From: Mycobacterium sp. 852002-51971_SCH5477799-a
Lineage (GTDB): Bacteria > Actinomycetota > Actinomycetes > Mycobacteriales > Mycobacteriaceae
DNA length: 64,000 nt
Assembly (NCBI RefSeq): GCF_001667145.1
Contig: NZ_LZIF01000118.1
Location: 62,001 to 126,000 of the forward strand
Direction: 5' to 3'
A model generated the notes under the pieces. That model was given only the letters and a program-made list of their open reading frames with translations, searched no databases and had not been told where the DNA came from. Of the stretch, positions 50,630 to 62,229 are shown in pieces. How positions within the stretch are numbered: the first letter of the stretch is position 1; the number at the start of each line of letters is the position of its first letter. The position numbers were made by a program, and so were the translations under genes.

Positions 50630-51289
50630 TCAATCGTGCTGGGAGGTGGTCTGGCCAGACGGGTCATGGCGGCCCGGCGCGTTTCCCACCAGCAAGGATA
50701 CCAATTCGGAGCAGGCTGACTCCAATTCGCTGTTCACGACCACGCGATCGAAGTCTTTTTGGGCCGCCATTTCGGTGCGGGCGGTCTCCAGCCGCCGGTG
50801 CATGACCTCGGGTGTCTCGGTGCCGCGGCCGATGAGCCTGGCCTCGAGATCCTCAAAGCTGGGCGGCGCCAAAAAGACCGCCAGGGCCTCGGGCATCGCC
50901 TTCTTCACGGCCCTGGCCCCGGCCAGGTCGACTTCGATCAGAACCGGGAATCCGCGGGCGGTGGCGGCCCGAACCGGCTCGGCCAGGGTGCCCGATCGAT
51001 GCAGTCCGGCATGGATCTCGGCCCACTCCAACAGCGCACCTTCGTCGATGAGCTGCTGGAAGCGGGCGGGGGTGACGAAGTGGTAATCGACGCCGTCGAC
51101 CTCGCCGGGGCGCGGGGCCCGGGTCGTGGCCGAGACGCTGAAATGCAGATCCGGCACCCGCTCACGCAGGCATCGGACCACAGTCGACTTGCCGACCGCT
51201 GAGGGACCGGACAGCACGACCACACGTCCGTTACCCGATGGTTCAGGACGTGTCCCGTGCTGGGCGTCCGGTCCCCCGCCGGCGCTCAC
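50630..51289 (-). CDS. gmk: guanylate kinase
   Basis: The 219-residue protein has the P-loop VVLSGPSAVGKSTVVR near residues 23-38, the GMP-binding TTRAPRPGEVDGVDYHF and FLAPPSFEDLEARLIGRGTE. It phosphorylates GMP. The N-terminal 20 residues and the C-terminal tail are low-complexity. It follows mihF by 33 nt. Counterpart Rv1389. Confidence 0.96.
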   Translation of the reverse strand: MSAGGGPDAQHGTRPEPSGNGRVVVLSGPSAVGKSTVVRCLRERVPDLHFSVSATTRAPRPGEVDGVDYHFVTPARFQQLIDEGALLEWAEIHAGLHRSGTLAEPVRAATARGFPVLIEVDLAGARAVKKAMPEALAVFLAPPSFEDLEARLIGRGTETPEVMHRRLETARTEMAAQKDFDRVVVNSELESACSELVSLLVGNAPGRHDPSGQTTSQHD

Positions 51290-51322
51290 GGGCGCTCCTG
51301 GGCCGGTGCGCCCACGGCTCGG

Positions 51323-51637
51323 TTAGGAGCCGAACTTTTCCAGCAGGGCCTTGCGCTGACGATCACCGAGACCCCGCAGACGGCGGGTCGGGGCGATCTC
51401 CAACTCGTTCATGATTTCCTGCGCCTTGACCTTGCCCACCTTGGGCAACGCCTCGAGAAGCGCGGAAACCTTCATCTTGCCCAGGACTTCGTCGGTCTCG
51501 GCGTCCTTGAGCACCTGGGTGAGGTTGGTGCCGCCACGCTTCAGGCGGTCCTTCAGCTCTGCTCGCGCTCGACGTGCGGCAGCCGCCTTCTCCAACGCGG
51601 CCGCGCGCTGCTCGTCGGTCAACTGGGGAAGGGCCAC
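51323..51637 (-). CDS. mihF: mycobacterial integration host factor
   Basis: The protein has 104 residues from the GTG at 51637, preceded by GGAGG at 5 nt; the frame is open slightly further but this gives the known mIHF N-terminus (VALPQLTDEQRAAALEKAAA). The basic helical first half (ARRARAELKDRLKRGG) is followed by an H2TH-like DNA-binding region (LLEALPKVGKVKAQEIMNEL). It is an essential nucleoid protein in mycobacteria. First gene of mihF-gmk-rpoZ-coaBC. Counterpart Rv1388. Confidence 0.96.
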   Translation of the reverse strand: MALPQLTDEQRAAALEKAAAARRARAELKDRLKRGGTNLTQVLKDAETDEVLGKMKVSALLEALPKVGKVKAQEIMNELEIAPTRRLRGLGDRQRKALLEKFGS

Positions 51638-51745
51638 GATTCCTCCGTATCTGATCAATCAATTTCAATCGATCTCATTTTGTCTCGCCGGCACTTCTGC
51701 CAGCGCAGACGACCGTACTCAGGCCTTCTGACGAAATCTAACCCG

Positions 51746-51764
51746 GCCCCCTGCTTAAGGGGGC
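51746..51764. promoter_or_regulatory. hairpin upstream of mihF
   Basis: GCCCCC and GGGGGC form a perfect 6-bp stem around TGCTTAA, about 110 nt before mihF. It could lie in the mihF leader or terminate transcription entering from the right. No poly-T follows on either strand. Confidence 0.4.
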
Positions 51765-52511
51765 AAAGTCCCAGCATGGACCGGCGTGGGACCGGCCAAA
51801 GCGGCGCTCTGACGGAGGTCGGCGGCGGTCGCGTGTTGCACCGTCGGGGCGTCGTCACCAGCCCCGTTTCAGCGCGCCTATAGGCCATCGAGCTGCGGTT
51901 TTGTCTCCCGGCGGCGACGTAGGTCGGGCCGGCCGGGTGGCCCGGAACAGGCGCTGGCGGGTGGCCCTGACGCCCGGTGCGAGGGATCACCGATTTGTTG
52001 CGGCGTGTCGCGCGTGTCGCGTCGTTCGGTCAAACGGCAGGCCAACGCGGCGTTGGACGCCGCGCTCGGGTCTCAGCCGGTCCCGGGGGGCTTTCGCCGG
52101 GCCCCGGGGCGCCCTGCGTGCTGCCCGCACGTCGCGCACGGATCTCCAGCAACCGACGCAGCTATCGCGGGAATTCGAACACAGGGCGGACTGGCCGCCC
52201 GTGCGACGGACGCCCTTCGCCGCTCGGGGTGTTCGCGCCGGCGGGCGGGCCACCCATTCGGACGCCGGCACCGTCCCTCGCCGCAGAACATCGGCGTCTC
52301 TCGCTAATCACCAAGAGCCCCAGCATCTTCGGGCGCGGAGATTCGCCACCGCGGCCGCACGCGCGGAGAGGCCTGTTGCCCGTTTCCGTGGATCCGGTCG
52401 AACGATCCAGCTATCTCCGCACTAGCGGGCTCACACCGTCTTAAATACCGTAATTGCGGATGAACAGCCGGTCTCCGCCATGTTTCAGCTAATCGGCAGT
52501 GCGAAATCCGA
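51765..52511. other. 747-nt region without a recognisable gene
   Basis: Several open frames cross this stretch (for example 51901-52425 on the plus strand), but their products are Arg/Pro/Gly-rich with no family resemblance, no ribosome sites and overlapping competitors, as expected from GC-rich non-coding DNA. In M. tuberculosis this position holds PE15/PPE20; no PE or PPE motif is visible here. The last 70 nt are AT-richer and carry the promoter of the next gene. Confidence 0.45.
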
Positions 52512-52517
52512 TACGAT
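52512..52517 (+). promoter_or_regulatory. -10 box for leaderless HTH-TOBE gene
   Basis: TACGAT is followed by 6 nt and the GTG at 52524. No ribosome site is present. Confidence 0.55.
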
Positions 52518-52523
52518 CGACCG

Positions 52524-52946
52524 GTGTCCAACCTGCGAATTCGCCAGGCGGCTGAGCTGCTGGGAGTCAGCGACGACACCGTGCGGCGCTGGATCAACCA
52601 GGGCACATTGACGGTCAGTCACGATGCCGCCGGCCGGAAGGTGATCGCCAGCGAGGACCTGGCCCACTTCTCCCGCACCAACGCGCCCGCCCCGCCGGCG
52701 GACCCGCTCAGCATCGGCAGCTCGGCCCGCAACCGCTTCGTGGGGCTGGTCACGTCGGTGGTCAGCGACAAGGTGATGACCCAGGTGGAGATGCAGTGCG
52801 GTCCGTTCACCGTCGTCTCGCTGATGAGCACCGAAGCCGCCGAGGAATTGCAGCTGCGTCCCGGCAGCGTCGCGGTGGCCGTCGTCAAGGCCACCACCGT
52901 CATCGTCGAAACCGCGCGGCCCAGCGCCGCATTGGCGTCCGACTAG
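52524..52946 (+). CDS. MerR-type HTH protein with molybdate-binding TOBE (Mop) domain
   Basis: The 140-residue protein has an N-terminal excisionase/MerR-like DNA-binding motif (LRIRQAAELLGVSDDTVRRW then INQGTLTVSHDAAGRKVIAS, residues 4-43). A C-terminal Mop/TOBE domain follows (SARNRFVGLVTSVVSDKVMT, QVEMQCGPFTVVSLMSTEAA, LRPGSVAVAVVKATTVIVE, about residues 68-132). TOBE domains of this kind bind molybdate or tungstate. It may regulate or buffer molybdate, but no mod or molybdopterin gene is in the window. It converges on pyrF with 14 nt between stops. Confidence 0.85.
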   Translation: MSNLRIRQAAELLGVSDDTVRRWINQGTLTVSHDAAGRKVIASEDLAHFSRTNAPAPPADPLSIGSSARNRFVGLVTSVVSDKVMTQVEMQCGPFTVVSLMSTEAAEELQLRPGSVAVAVVKATTVIVETARPSAALASD

Positions 52947-52960
52947 GTGTACTGCCCAGC

Positions 52961-53781
52961 TCACACGGCCAGGTAGGCCACCGCATCCAGCATGCGATCG
53001 GCCGCGGCACGCAGCTCCGCCACGTCCGGGCCGGCCCGCAGCACCTCGCGGGCCACCGCGGGCAGCAGCTGCCCGGGTTCCGCCCCACCCAGCCCGGCGA
53101 GCGCCTCGGGCCGCCCGCCCTGCACGCCGAGCCCGGGCACCAGGACCGGACCGCCCAGCGCGCTGAGGTCGGGCGCCTGCAACACCGTCGCGCCGACGAC
53201 CACGCCGACATATCCCGGCCCGGACGGGGTCGCCGACCGGTTCACCACCGCCGCCTGGTCGACGACCAGCTGGGCCACCGTGCGGCCGTCGAAGGCGGCT
53301 CGCTGCACCGTGGCGCCCTCGGGGTTGGAAGTGGCCGCCAGCACGAACACCCCGCGGTCGTGCGCCGCCGCGGTCTCCAACAGCGGGCGCAGCGAGCCGA
53401 ACCCTAGGTATGGGGTGGCCGTCACGGCGTCGGCGGCCAGCGGTGAATCACCCGCCCAGGCGGCGGCATAGGACGCCATCGTCGTGCCGATGTCGCCGCG
53501 TTTGGCGTCGGCCAACACCAGCACCCCGGTCGATCGCAGGGCCGCGATGGTGCGTTCCAGCACCCCGAATCCCGCGGCACCGTAGGCCTCGAAGAACGCG
53601 ACCTGCGGCTTGACGACGGCGTATCCGGAAAACGCCTCGATGCAGATGTCGCAGAACGCGGCCAGCCCGTCGGTGGTCGTGGGCAGGTCCCAGGCGCGCA
53701 GCAGCTCGGGGTGCGGGTCGATGCCCACACACAGCGGCCCGCGTTCCGCTTTCGCCGTCGCGAGGCGAACGCCGAAGCCGG

Positions 53782-53785
<4 letters not shown>
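52961..53785 (-). CDS. pyrF: orotidine 5'-phosphate decarboxylase (type 2)
   Basis: The 274-residue protein is the longer type-2 form: LCVGIDPHPELLRAW at the N-terminus, KPQVAFFEAYG, and the catalytic VLADAKRGDIGTTMASYA motif. It decarboxylates OMP to UMP, the last step of the pathway. It is the last gene of the pyr operon and overlaps carB by 4 nt. Counterpart Rv1385. Confidence 0.96.
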
Positions 53786-57146
<3,361 letters not shown>

Positions 57147-57147
<1 letters not shown>

Positions 57148-58268
57148 TAGCTGCCCTCCCCTGCCATGAGCTCGATGAATTGGTCGAACAGGTACTCCGC
57201 GTCGTGCGGGCCGGCCGCGGCCTCCGGGTGGTACTGCACCGAGAAGGCTTGCCCGTCAGCGAGTTTGACGCCCTCGACTACTCCGTCGTTGGCGCAGGTG
57301 TGGCTGACGATCGCTTGGCCGAACGGCGTGTCGAAGGACTGGCCGGCCTCGCCCTCGAGCGCGAAGCCGTGGTTTTGGGCGGTGACGGCCACCCGGCCGG
57401 TGGCGTGGTCGATCACCGGGATATTGATGCCGCGGTGGCCGAACACCAGCTTGTAGGTGGACAGTCCCAGCGCCCGGCCCAGGATCTGATTGCCGAAACA
57501 GATGCCGAACAGCGGGATTCCGGCGCCCAGCACCTCGCGGGTGACCGCGACGATGTGATCGGCGGTGGCGGGGTCGCCGGGGCCGTTGGACAAGAAGACG
57601 CCGTCGGGCTTGAGGTCGGCGATCTGCTCGTAGGTCGCCGACGATGCCAGCACATGGGTCCGGACGCCGCGACGGGCGAAGTTACGCGGCGTATTGGTTT
57701 TGATCCCCAGGTCCAGCGCGGCCACCGTAAACCGCGGTGAGCCTTCGGGTTCCACGATGTAGGTCTCCGGCGTGCTGACCTCGCCGGCCAGGTCGGCCCC
57801 CAGCATGGACTGCTGACCGCGCACCCGCGCCAATAGTTCGTCCGTATCGGCGAGCGCGTCACCGGAGAACACCCCCGCCTTCATCGAGCCGCGGGTGCGC
57901 AGATGCCGCACCACCGCGCGGGTGTCGATGCCGGCGATCCCCACGATGTGCTGACGGACCAGTTCGTCCTCCAGCGTTCCGGTGGCCCGCCAGTTCGACG
58001 ACCGCGGCGACGGATCGCGCACCGCGTAGCCGGCGACCCAGATCTTGTCGCCCCGGCTCTCGGCGTCCTCGCCGTTCCAGCCGGTGTTGCCGATCTGCGG
58101 CGCGGTGGCCACCACGATCTGCCGGTGGTAACTGGGATCGGTCAGCGTCTCCTGGTAGCCGGACATACCGGTGGAAAAGACGGCCTCGCCCAGTGTTTGG
58201 CCGACCTTGCCGAATGGTGTGCCGGTGAAGACGCGGCCGTCTTCGAGTACCAATTGCGCTTTACTCAC
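57147..58268 (-). CDS. carA: carbamoyl-phosphate synthase small subunit (glutamine amidotransferase)
   Basis: The 373-residue protein has an N-terminal CarA-specific domain (VLEDGRVFTGTPFG, FSTGMSGYQETLTDPSY) and a class I amidotransferase domain. The nucleophile Cys lies in LFGICFGNQILGRALG and the catalytic His-Glu pair in VQYHPEAAAGP. It supplies ammonia to CarB. GTG start, overlapping the Rv1382-like gene by 4 nt. Counterpart Rv1383. Confidence 0.97.
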
Positions 58269-58768
58269 GGGCGCCGCTCCTCCTCATGCTGCGATTTGAG
58301 CCAGCCGTCGTATTCGTTGCGGTGATTCGCCCGGAAGCCGGTGTCGATCTCGACACCCGACGGCAGCCGCCAACGGATCGCCAGTATCCCGATCCGGCCG
58401 GTCATCCGGCGCTCCATGCGGATCTCGGTGATCGAGTCTCGGGGGATCCAAATCGGTTGGGCTCGTACGCGTTCCACCATGATGCCCCCGGCGTAGCGGG
58501 TCAGCACCGCTCTGCTGCGGAAACCGAGATCGCCGGCCGCGATCCGCTCGTGCCAGCCCGGCGCCATCATGGAGCCGCAGTAGTGCCCGCGGGTGGTGAT
58601 GGTCGCCGCCCCCACCTGGTCCGGGATCTCGGGCAACGCCCCGATCAGCTCCGCCTGCTGCTGGGAACGACGGTGCCACGTCCGCATCATCAGCTGGATC
58701 ACCACCGTGATCACCACCACCACCACGGCGGCGAAGATCAGCGATCCCACCAGCGTGCCCGAGTTCAT
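58265..58768 (-). CDS. single-pass membrane protein embedded in the pyr operon (Rv1382-like)
   Basis: The protein has 167 residues from the ATG at 58768. One N-terminal transmembrane helix (LVGSLIFAAVVVVVITVVIQ, residues 6-25) is followed by a soluble domain (ITTRGHYCGSMMAPGWHERI, then LGFRSRAVLTRYAGGIMVER) reminiscent of PH-like beta domains. It overlaps pyrC and carA by 4 nt on either side, so its level is tied to the pyrimidine enzymes, yet no pyrimidine role is known. The frame is open to 58900 within pyrC, which is not expected to be used. Confidence 0.85.
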   Translation of the reverse strand: MNSGTLVGSLIFAAVVVVVITVVIQLMMRTWHRRSQQQAELIGALPEIPDQVGAATITTRGHYCGSMMAPGWHERIAAGDLGFRSRAVLTRYAGGIMVERVRAQPIWIPRDSITEIRMERRMTGRIGILAIRWRLPSGVEIDTGFRANHRNEYDGWLKSQHEEERRP

Positions 58769-60057
58769 GCCGGGGACTTCCCATCTCGGGCGGTGACCTT
58801 GCCGCGTAGCAGCGTTGCGGTCACCGTGGAGGGCAGGGCCATCGCCTCGTACGGCGTGTTGGCCGACCGGCTGGCAAGGTCGGACCCGGCGACGGTCCAT
58901 GACGCCGTGGGATCCACCACCGTGAGGTTGGCGGGCTCCCCCACCTCGAGCGGCCGCCCGTGATCCGGCAGGCCCACGATGCGTGCGGGGTTCTCACTCA
59001 TCACCCGGGCAACGTCCCGCCAGGTCAGCAGCCCCGGGATGACCATCGTCTGCACCACGATCGACAGCGCCGTCTGCAGCCCCAGCATGCCGGGACGCGC
59101 CGCGGAGAACTCCACACACTTCTCGTGCTCGGCGTGCGGGGCGTGGTCGGTGGCCACGCAGTCGATGACACCGTCGGCCAGCGCTTGGCGCAACGCCATC
59201 GCGTCGGCGGCTTCACGCAGCGGTGGGTTGACCCGGTTTTGCCCGTCGTAACTGGCCAGCCTGCTGTCGTCGAGCATCAGATGGTGCGGGGTGACCTCGG
59301 CGGTGATCGAGATGCCTTGCCCCTTGGCCCATTTCACAATTTCGACGGTGCCCGCGGTGGAGGCGTGGCAGATGTGCACCCGGGCACCGGCATCGCGGGC
59401 CAGGAGCGCGTCACGGGCGACGATCGATTCCTCGGCCGCCCTGGGCCATCCCGCCAGGCCCAGCCGGGCGGCGGTCGGTCCTTCGTGGGCGACGGCGCCG
59501 ACGGTCAGCCGCGGCTCCTCGGCGTGCTGGGCGATGAGCACGCCCAGGCCGGTGGCGTATTCCAGGGCGCGGCGCATCACCAGCGGGTCGTGCACGCAGA
59601 TGCCGTCGTCGGAGAACATCCGCACCTGCGCCGCCCCGGCCGCCATCATGCCCATCTCGGTGAGCTCTTTGCCGGCCAGCCCGACGGTGACGGCGCCCAC
59701 CGGATGCACGTCGACCAGGCCGACCTGCTGGCCGCGATGCCACACGTGGTCGGTGACCACCGGGCTGTCGGCGACCGGGTTGGTGTTGGCCATCGCGAAC
59801 ACCGCGGTGTATCCACCCAAAGCCGCTGCAGCCGAGCCGGTTTCGATGTCCTCGGCGTATTCGCGCCCGGGTTCGCGAAGGTGGGTGTGCAAGTCCACCA
59901 GGCCCGGCAGCAGCACGTGATCGGTGGCATCGATCACGTCGGCCGTCTCGGGGATCTCGCGACCCCGGCCGATGTCGACGATCTGGCCGTCATCGACCAG
60001 CACATCGACGCGATCGCCCTCGCCGTACAACCGAACCCCGCGCAGCAGCACGCTCAC
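58765..60057 (-). CDS. pyrC: dihydroorotase
   Basis: The 430-residue protein is a class I dihydroorotase of the amidohydrolase superfamily. The metal motif DLHTHLREPG lies near residue 56. Later landmarks are RVHICHAST, ITAEVTPHHLMLDD and VATDHAPHAEHEK. It cyclises carbamoyl aspartate. It overlaps pyrB and the Rv1382-like gene by 4 nt each. Counterpart Rv1381. Confidence 0.97.
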   Translation of the reverse strand: MSVLLRGVRLYGEGDRVDVLVDDGQIVDIGRGREIPETADVIDATDHVLLPGLVDLHTHLREPGREYAEDIETGSAAAALGGYTAVFAMANTNPVADSPVVTDHVWHRGQQVGLVDVHPVGAVTVGLAGKELTEMGMMAAGAAQVRMFSDDGICVHDPLVMRRALEYATGLGVLIAQHAEEPRLTVGAVAHEGPTAARLGLAGWPRAAEESIVARDALLARDAGARVHICHASTAGTVEIVKWAKGQGISITAEVTPHHLMLDDSRLASYDGQNRVNPPLREAADAMALRQALADGVIDCVATDHAPHAEHEKCVEFSAARPGMLGLQTALSIVVQTMVIPGLLTWRDVARVMSENPARIVGLPDHGRPLEVGEPANLTVVDPTASWTVAGSDLASRSANTPYEAMALPSTVTATLLRGKVTARDGKSPA

Positions 60058-61025
60058 GCAACACCCTCTTTACTACCCGTCCGCTCCGCAGACTCGGTGC
60101 CGACCAGCACATGGAACAGCACTGCCATTCGCACGTGGACACCATTGGAAACCTGTTGCAACACAGCCGATTGCGACGAATCGGCCACCGACGAAGCGAT
60201 CTCCATGCCGCGCAGCATCGGCCCGGGGTGCAGCACCACGGCATGGCCGGGCAGCATCGCCTGGCGGCGATCGGAAAGGCCGTACAGCGAGGAGTATTCG
60301 CGCACCGACGGGAAGAAGCCGCCGTTCATCCGCTCGGCCTGCACCCGCAGCATCAGCACCGCATCGGCGGCGGGCAGCTCGGCGTCGAAGTCGTTGGATA
60401 CGGTGACCGGCCAGCCCTCGACCCCGACCGGCAGCAGCGTCGGCGGCGCGACCAGGACCACCTCGGCGCCCAGGGTGTCCAGCAGCATCACGTTGGAGCG
60501 GGCCACCCGGCTGTGCAGGATGTCGCCGACGATCACGATGCGACGGCCTTCGATGCCGCCGAGGCGCTGGCGGATGGTGAGCGCGTCCAGCAGTGCCTGG
60601 GTCGGGTGCTCATGGGTGCCGTCGCCGGCATTGATCACCGACGGCCCGCCATCCTCCTTCGCGCCGGTCCAGTCCGCGAGCAGATGCGCGGCGCCCGAAG
60701 CCGGGTGCCGGATGATCAGCGCGTCGGCGCCGGCGGCGCGCAGCGTGAACGCGGTGTCGCGCAGTGACTCCCCCTTGCCCACCGACGATCCGGACGCGCT
60801 GACGTTGATCACGTCGGCGCTCATCCACTTGCCCGCAACCTCGAAGGAGACCCGGGTGCGGGTCGAGTTCTCGTAGAACATCGTGACGATGGTGCGCCCG
60901 CGCAGCGTCGGCAGCTTCTTGATCTCGCGGCCCACCAGCGCCTGCGCGAACCGGTCGGCGTCGTCGAGGATGGCGGTGGCGTCGTCGCGGCTCAGGTCGC
61001 CGGCGGCCAGCAGATGGCGCGTCAT
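60054..61025 (-). CDS. pyrB: aspartate carbamoyltransferase catalytic subunit
   Basis: The 323-residue protein has the carbamoyl-phosphate motif FYENSTRTRVSFE, then GDGTHEHPTQALLDALTI and the MLRVQAER loop. It condenses carbamoyl phosphate with aspartate. No pyrI regulatory subunit is present, as usual in actinobacteria. Overlaps pyrR and pyrC by 4 nt. Counterpart Rv1380. Confidence 0.97.
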   Translation of the reverse strand: MTRHLLAAGDLSRDDATAILDDADRFAQALVGREIKKLPTLRGRTIVTMFYENSTRTRVSFEVAGKWMSADVINVSASGSSVGKGESLRDTAFTLRAAGADALIIRHPASGAAHLLADWTGAKEDGGPSVINAGDGTHEHPTQALLDALTIRQRLGGIEGRRIVIVGDILHSRVARSNVMLLDTLGAEVVLVAPPTLLPVGVEGWPVTVSNDFDAELPAADAVLMLRVQAERMNGGFFPSVREYSSLYGLSDRRQAMLPGHAVVLHPGPMLRGMEIASSVADSSQSAVLQQVSNGVHVRMAVLFHVLVGTESAERTGSKEGVA

Positions 61026-61594
61026 CGTGAGATCACCACCCCGTCGTCACCGTCGTTCTCGCTCAGCAGCACGCGCACGCTCTCGCTGCGTGAGGTGGGG
61101 ACGTTCTTGCCCACATAGTCGGCTCGCAACGGCAGTTCGCGATGGCCGCGGTCGACCAGCACCGCCAGCTGCACCGCCCGCGGCCTGCCCACGTCGCGCA
61201 GCGCGTCCAGCGCGGAACGCACGGAGCGGCCGGAGTACAAGACGTCGTCGACCAGGATCACCAACGCGTCGTCGATGCCGCCGGCCGGGATCGAGGTGGC
61301 TTCCAGCGGCCGCGGCGGCTTTTGCATCAGGTCGTCGCGGTAGAGCGTGATGTCTAGGGCGCCGTGACCGACTTCGACGCCGCTGTATTCGCCGATGTTG
61401 GTCGCCAGGCGGTTGGCGAGGATGACACCGCGGGTCGGGATGCCCAACAAGACCACCCGGGGCGCGTCCGGGGCGTCCAGCGCGGTCTTTTCGATGATCT
61501 GATGTGCAATGCGGGAAATGGTGCGGCTCACATCGGCCGCCGACATCAACTCCCGGGAATCGCTGCCCATGCCGGTGTCGCCCGCAGCACCCAT
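61022..61594 (-). CDS. pyrR: PyrR, pyrimidine operon regulator / uracil phosphoribosyltransferase
   Basis: The protein has 190 residues from the ATG at 61594 (MGAAGDTGMG), close to the 193 of Rv1379. It is a type I phosphoribosyltransferase fold with the PRPP loop VILVDDVLYSGRSVRSAL. The basic RNA-binding surface includes LVDRGHRELPLRADYVGKN. In mycobacteria PyrR binds its own leader and represses translation when uridine nucleotides are plentiful. GGAGG lies about 10 nt upstream inside the predicted binding loop. The frame extends to 61729 across the leader, which is therefore non-coding. Confidence 0.96.
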   Translation of the reverse strand: MGAAGDTGMGSDSRELMSAADVSRTISRIAHQIIEKTALDAPDAPRVVLLGIPTRGVILANRLATNIGEYSGVEVGHGALDITLYRDDLMQKPPRPLEATSIPAGGIDDALVILVDDVLYSGRSVRSALDALRDVGRPRAVQLAVLVDRGHRELPLRADYVGKNVPTSRSESVRVLLSENDGDDGVVISR

Positions 61595-61605
61595 ACGAAA
61601 CTTGA

Positions 61606-61643
61606 CCTCCTTCTCCGCCTCGCCGGACGGATCGTTAAAGGAT
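61606..61643 (-). promoter_or_regulatory. PyrR-binding loop overlapping the pyrR ribosome site
   Basis: On the minus strand the leader reads ATCCTTTAACGAT (61643-61631), then CCGTCCGGCG, then AGGCGGAGAAGGAGGTC ending at 61604. The words CTTTAA, GTCC-G-GAGGC and GAGAAGGA fit the conserved PyrR-binding hairpin known from Bacillus pyr leaders. CCTT pairs with AAGG at the base and CCG with CGG inside. The 3' strand contains the ribosome site AAGGAGG (61612-61606), so PyrR binding would hide it. Confidence 0.75.
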
Positions 61644-61657
61644 GTCGACTGCGTGGC

Positions 61658-61663
61658 AGCGTA
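61658..61663 (-). promoter_or_regulatory. -10 box of the pyr operon
   Basis: TACGCT on the minus strand lies about 15 nt before the PyrR-binding loop. A start near 61651 would give a leader of about 57 nt holding the whole loop and the ribosome site. No clear -35 box. Confidence 0.45.
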
Positions 61664-61880
61664 GCACTTATTTCCAACGCGGCGCCGCCAGGCACCTGTC
61701 GCGCCGTCGGCCTCGCCCGCGCCAGTCACACCGGCCCGTCTCTGAAAAGGAACTCAGGATGTTTGCCCGCCGCACAGCGACAAGTTGGCGTCGCGGGCGA
61801 ACGCGTCTTGTCGAATGGCGGGCACAGATGGCGTCCACCGCGATGCTCGGACGGGGCGTCAGCGAAGAACGCGAGCGCTG

Positions 61881-62153
61881 CTAGGAAGGCGGCGGAGGCG
61901 GCGCGGGCGGGGGCCAGGTGCGGCGCGGGCTAATGGGCCCGCAGTTCAGGCCGATTTTGCAGTGCCAGCCGCTTGCCTGGGGTTGGGTCGCGTCGCAGCA
62001 GGCGTCATCCGGCGATGTGGGCGCGGGGTCCACCGTCGTCGACGGGTCAGTGGCGGTGATGTGCGGCGCATTCGCGCCGCCGACTCCCGCCAGGGCAAAC
62101 ACGGCGGCACCACAGCACACTGCGGCCAGCGTCCTGGCCTTTTGATGGGCCAT
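61881..62153 (-). CDS. small exported Pro-rich protein
   Basis: The 90-residue protein has a signal peptide (AVCCGAAVFALAGVGGANA, cleavage near residue 28). The mature part is Thr/Pro/Asp-rich with four cysteines (DDACCDAT, WHCKIGLNCG) and ends in a proline run. No family was recognised. TAGACT lies 8 nt before the ATG, so the mRNA may be nearly leaderless. It is on the same strand as the pyr operon but separated from pyrR by about 290 nt of leader and spacer. Confidence 0.65.
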   Translation of the reverse strand: MAHQKARTLAAVCCGAAVFALAGVGGANAPHITATDPSTTVDPAPTSPDDACCDATQPQASGWHCKIGLNCGPISPRRTWPPPAPPPPPS

Positions 62154-62229
62154 GACACGTAAGTCTAATTTCTGCGGGCTGAATGTACAGAGCCGCGACG
62201 CGGCGGCATGGCCGGCGAAAGGTGCCTGA

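Noticed and set aside
48967..50667. A single 566-residue CoaBC with a long N-terminal extension
   Set aside because: The extra 150 codons overlap rpoZ in another frame and do not resemble the family; the GTG at 50217 gives the expected N-terminus.
51901..52444. Overlapping plus-strand frames in the mihF / HTH-TOBE gap
   Set aside because: Several frames compete over the same bases, products are Arg/Pro-rich, and none has a start signal or family match.
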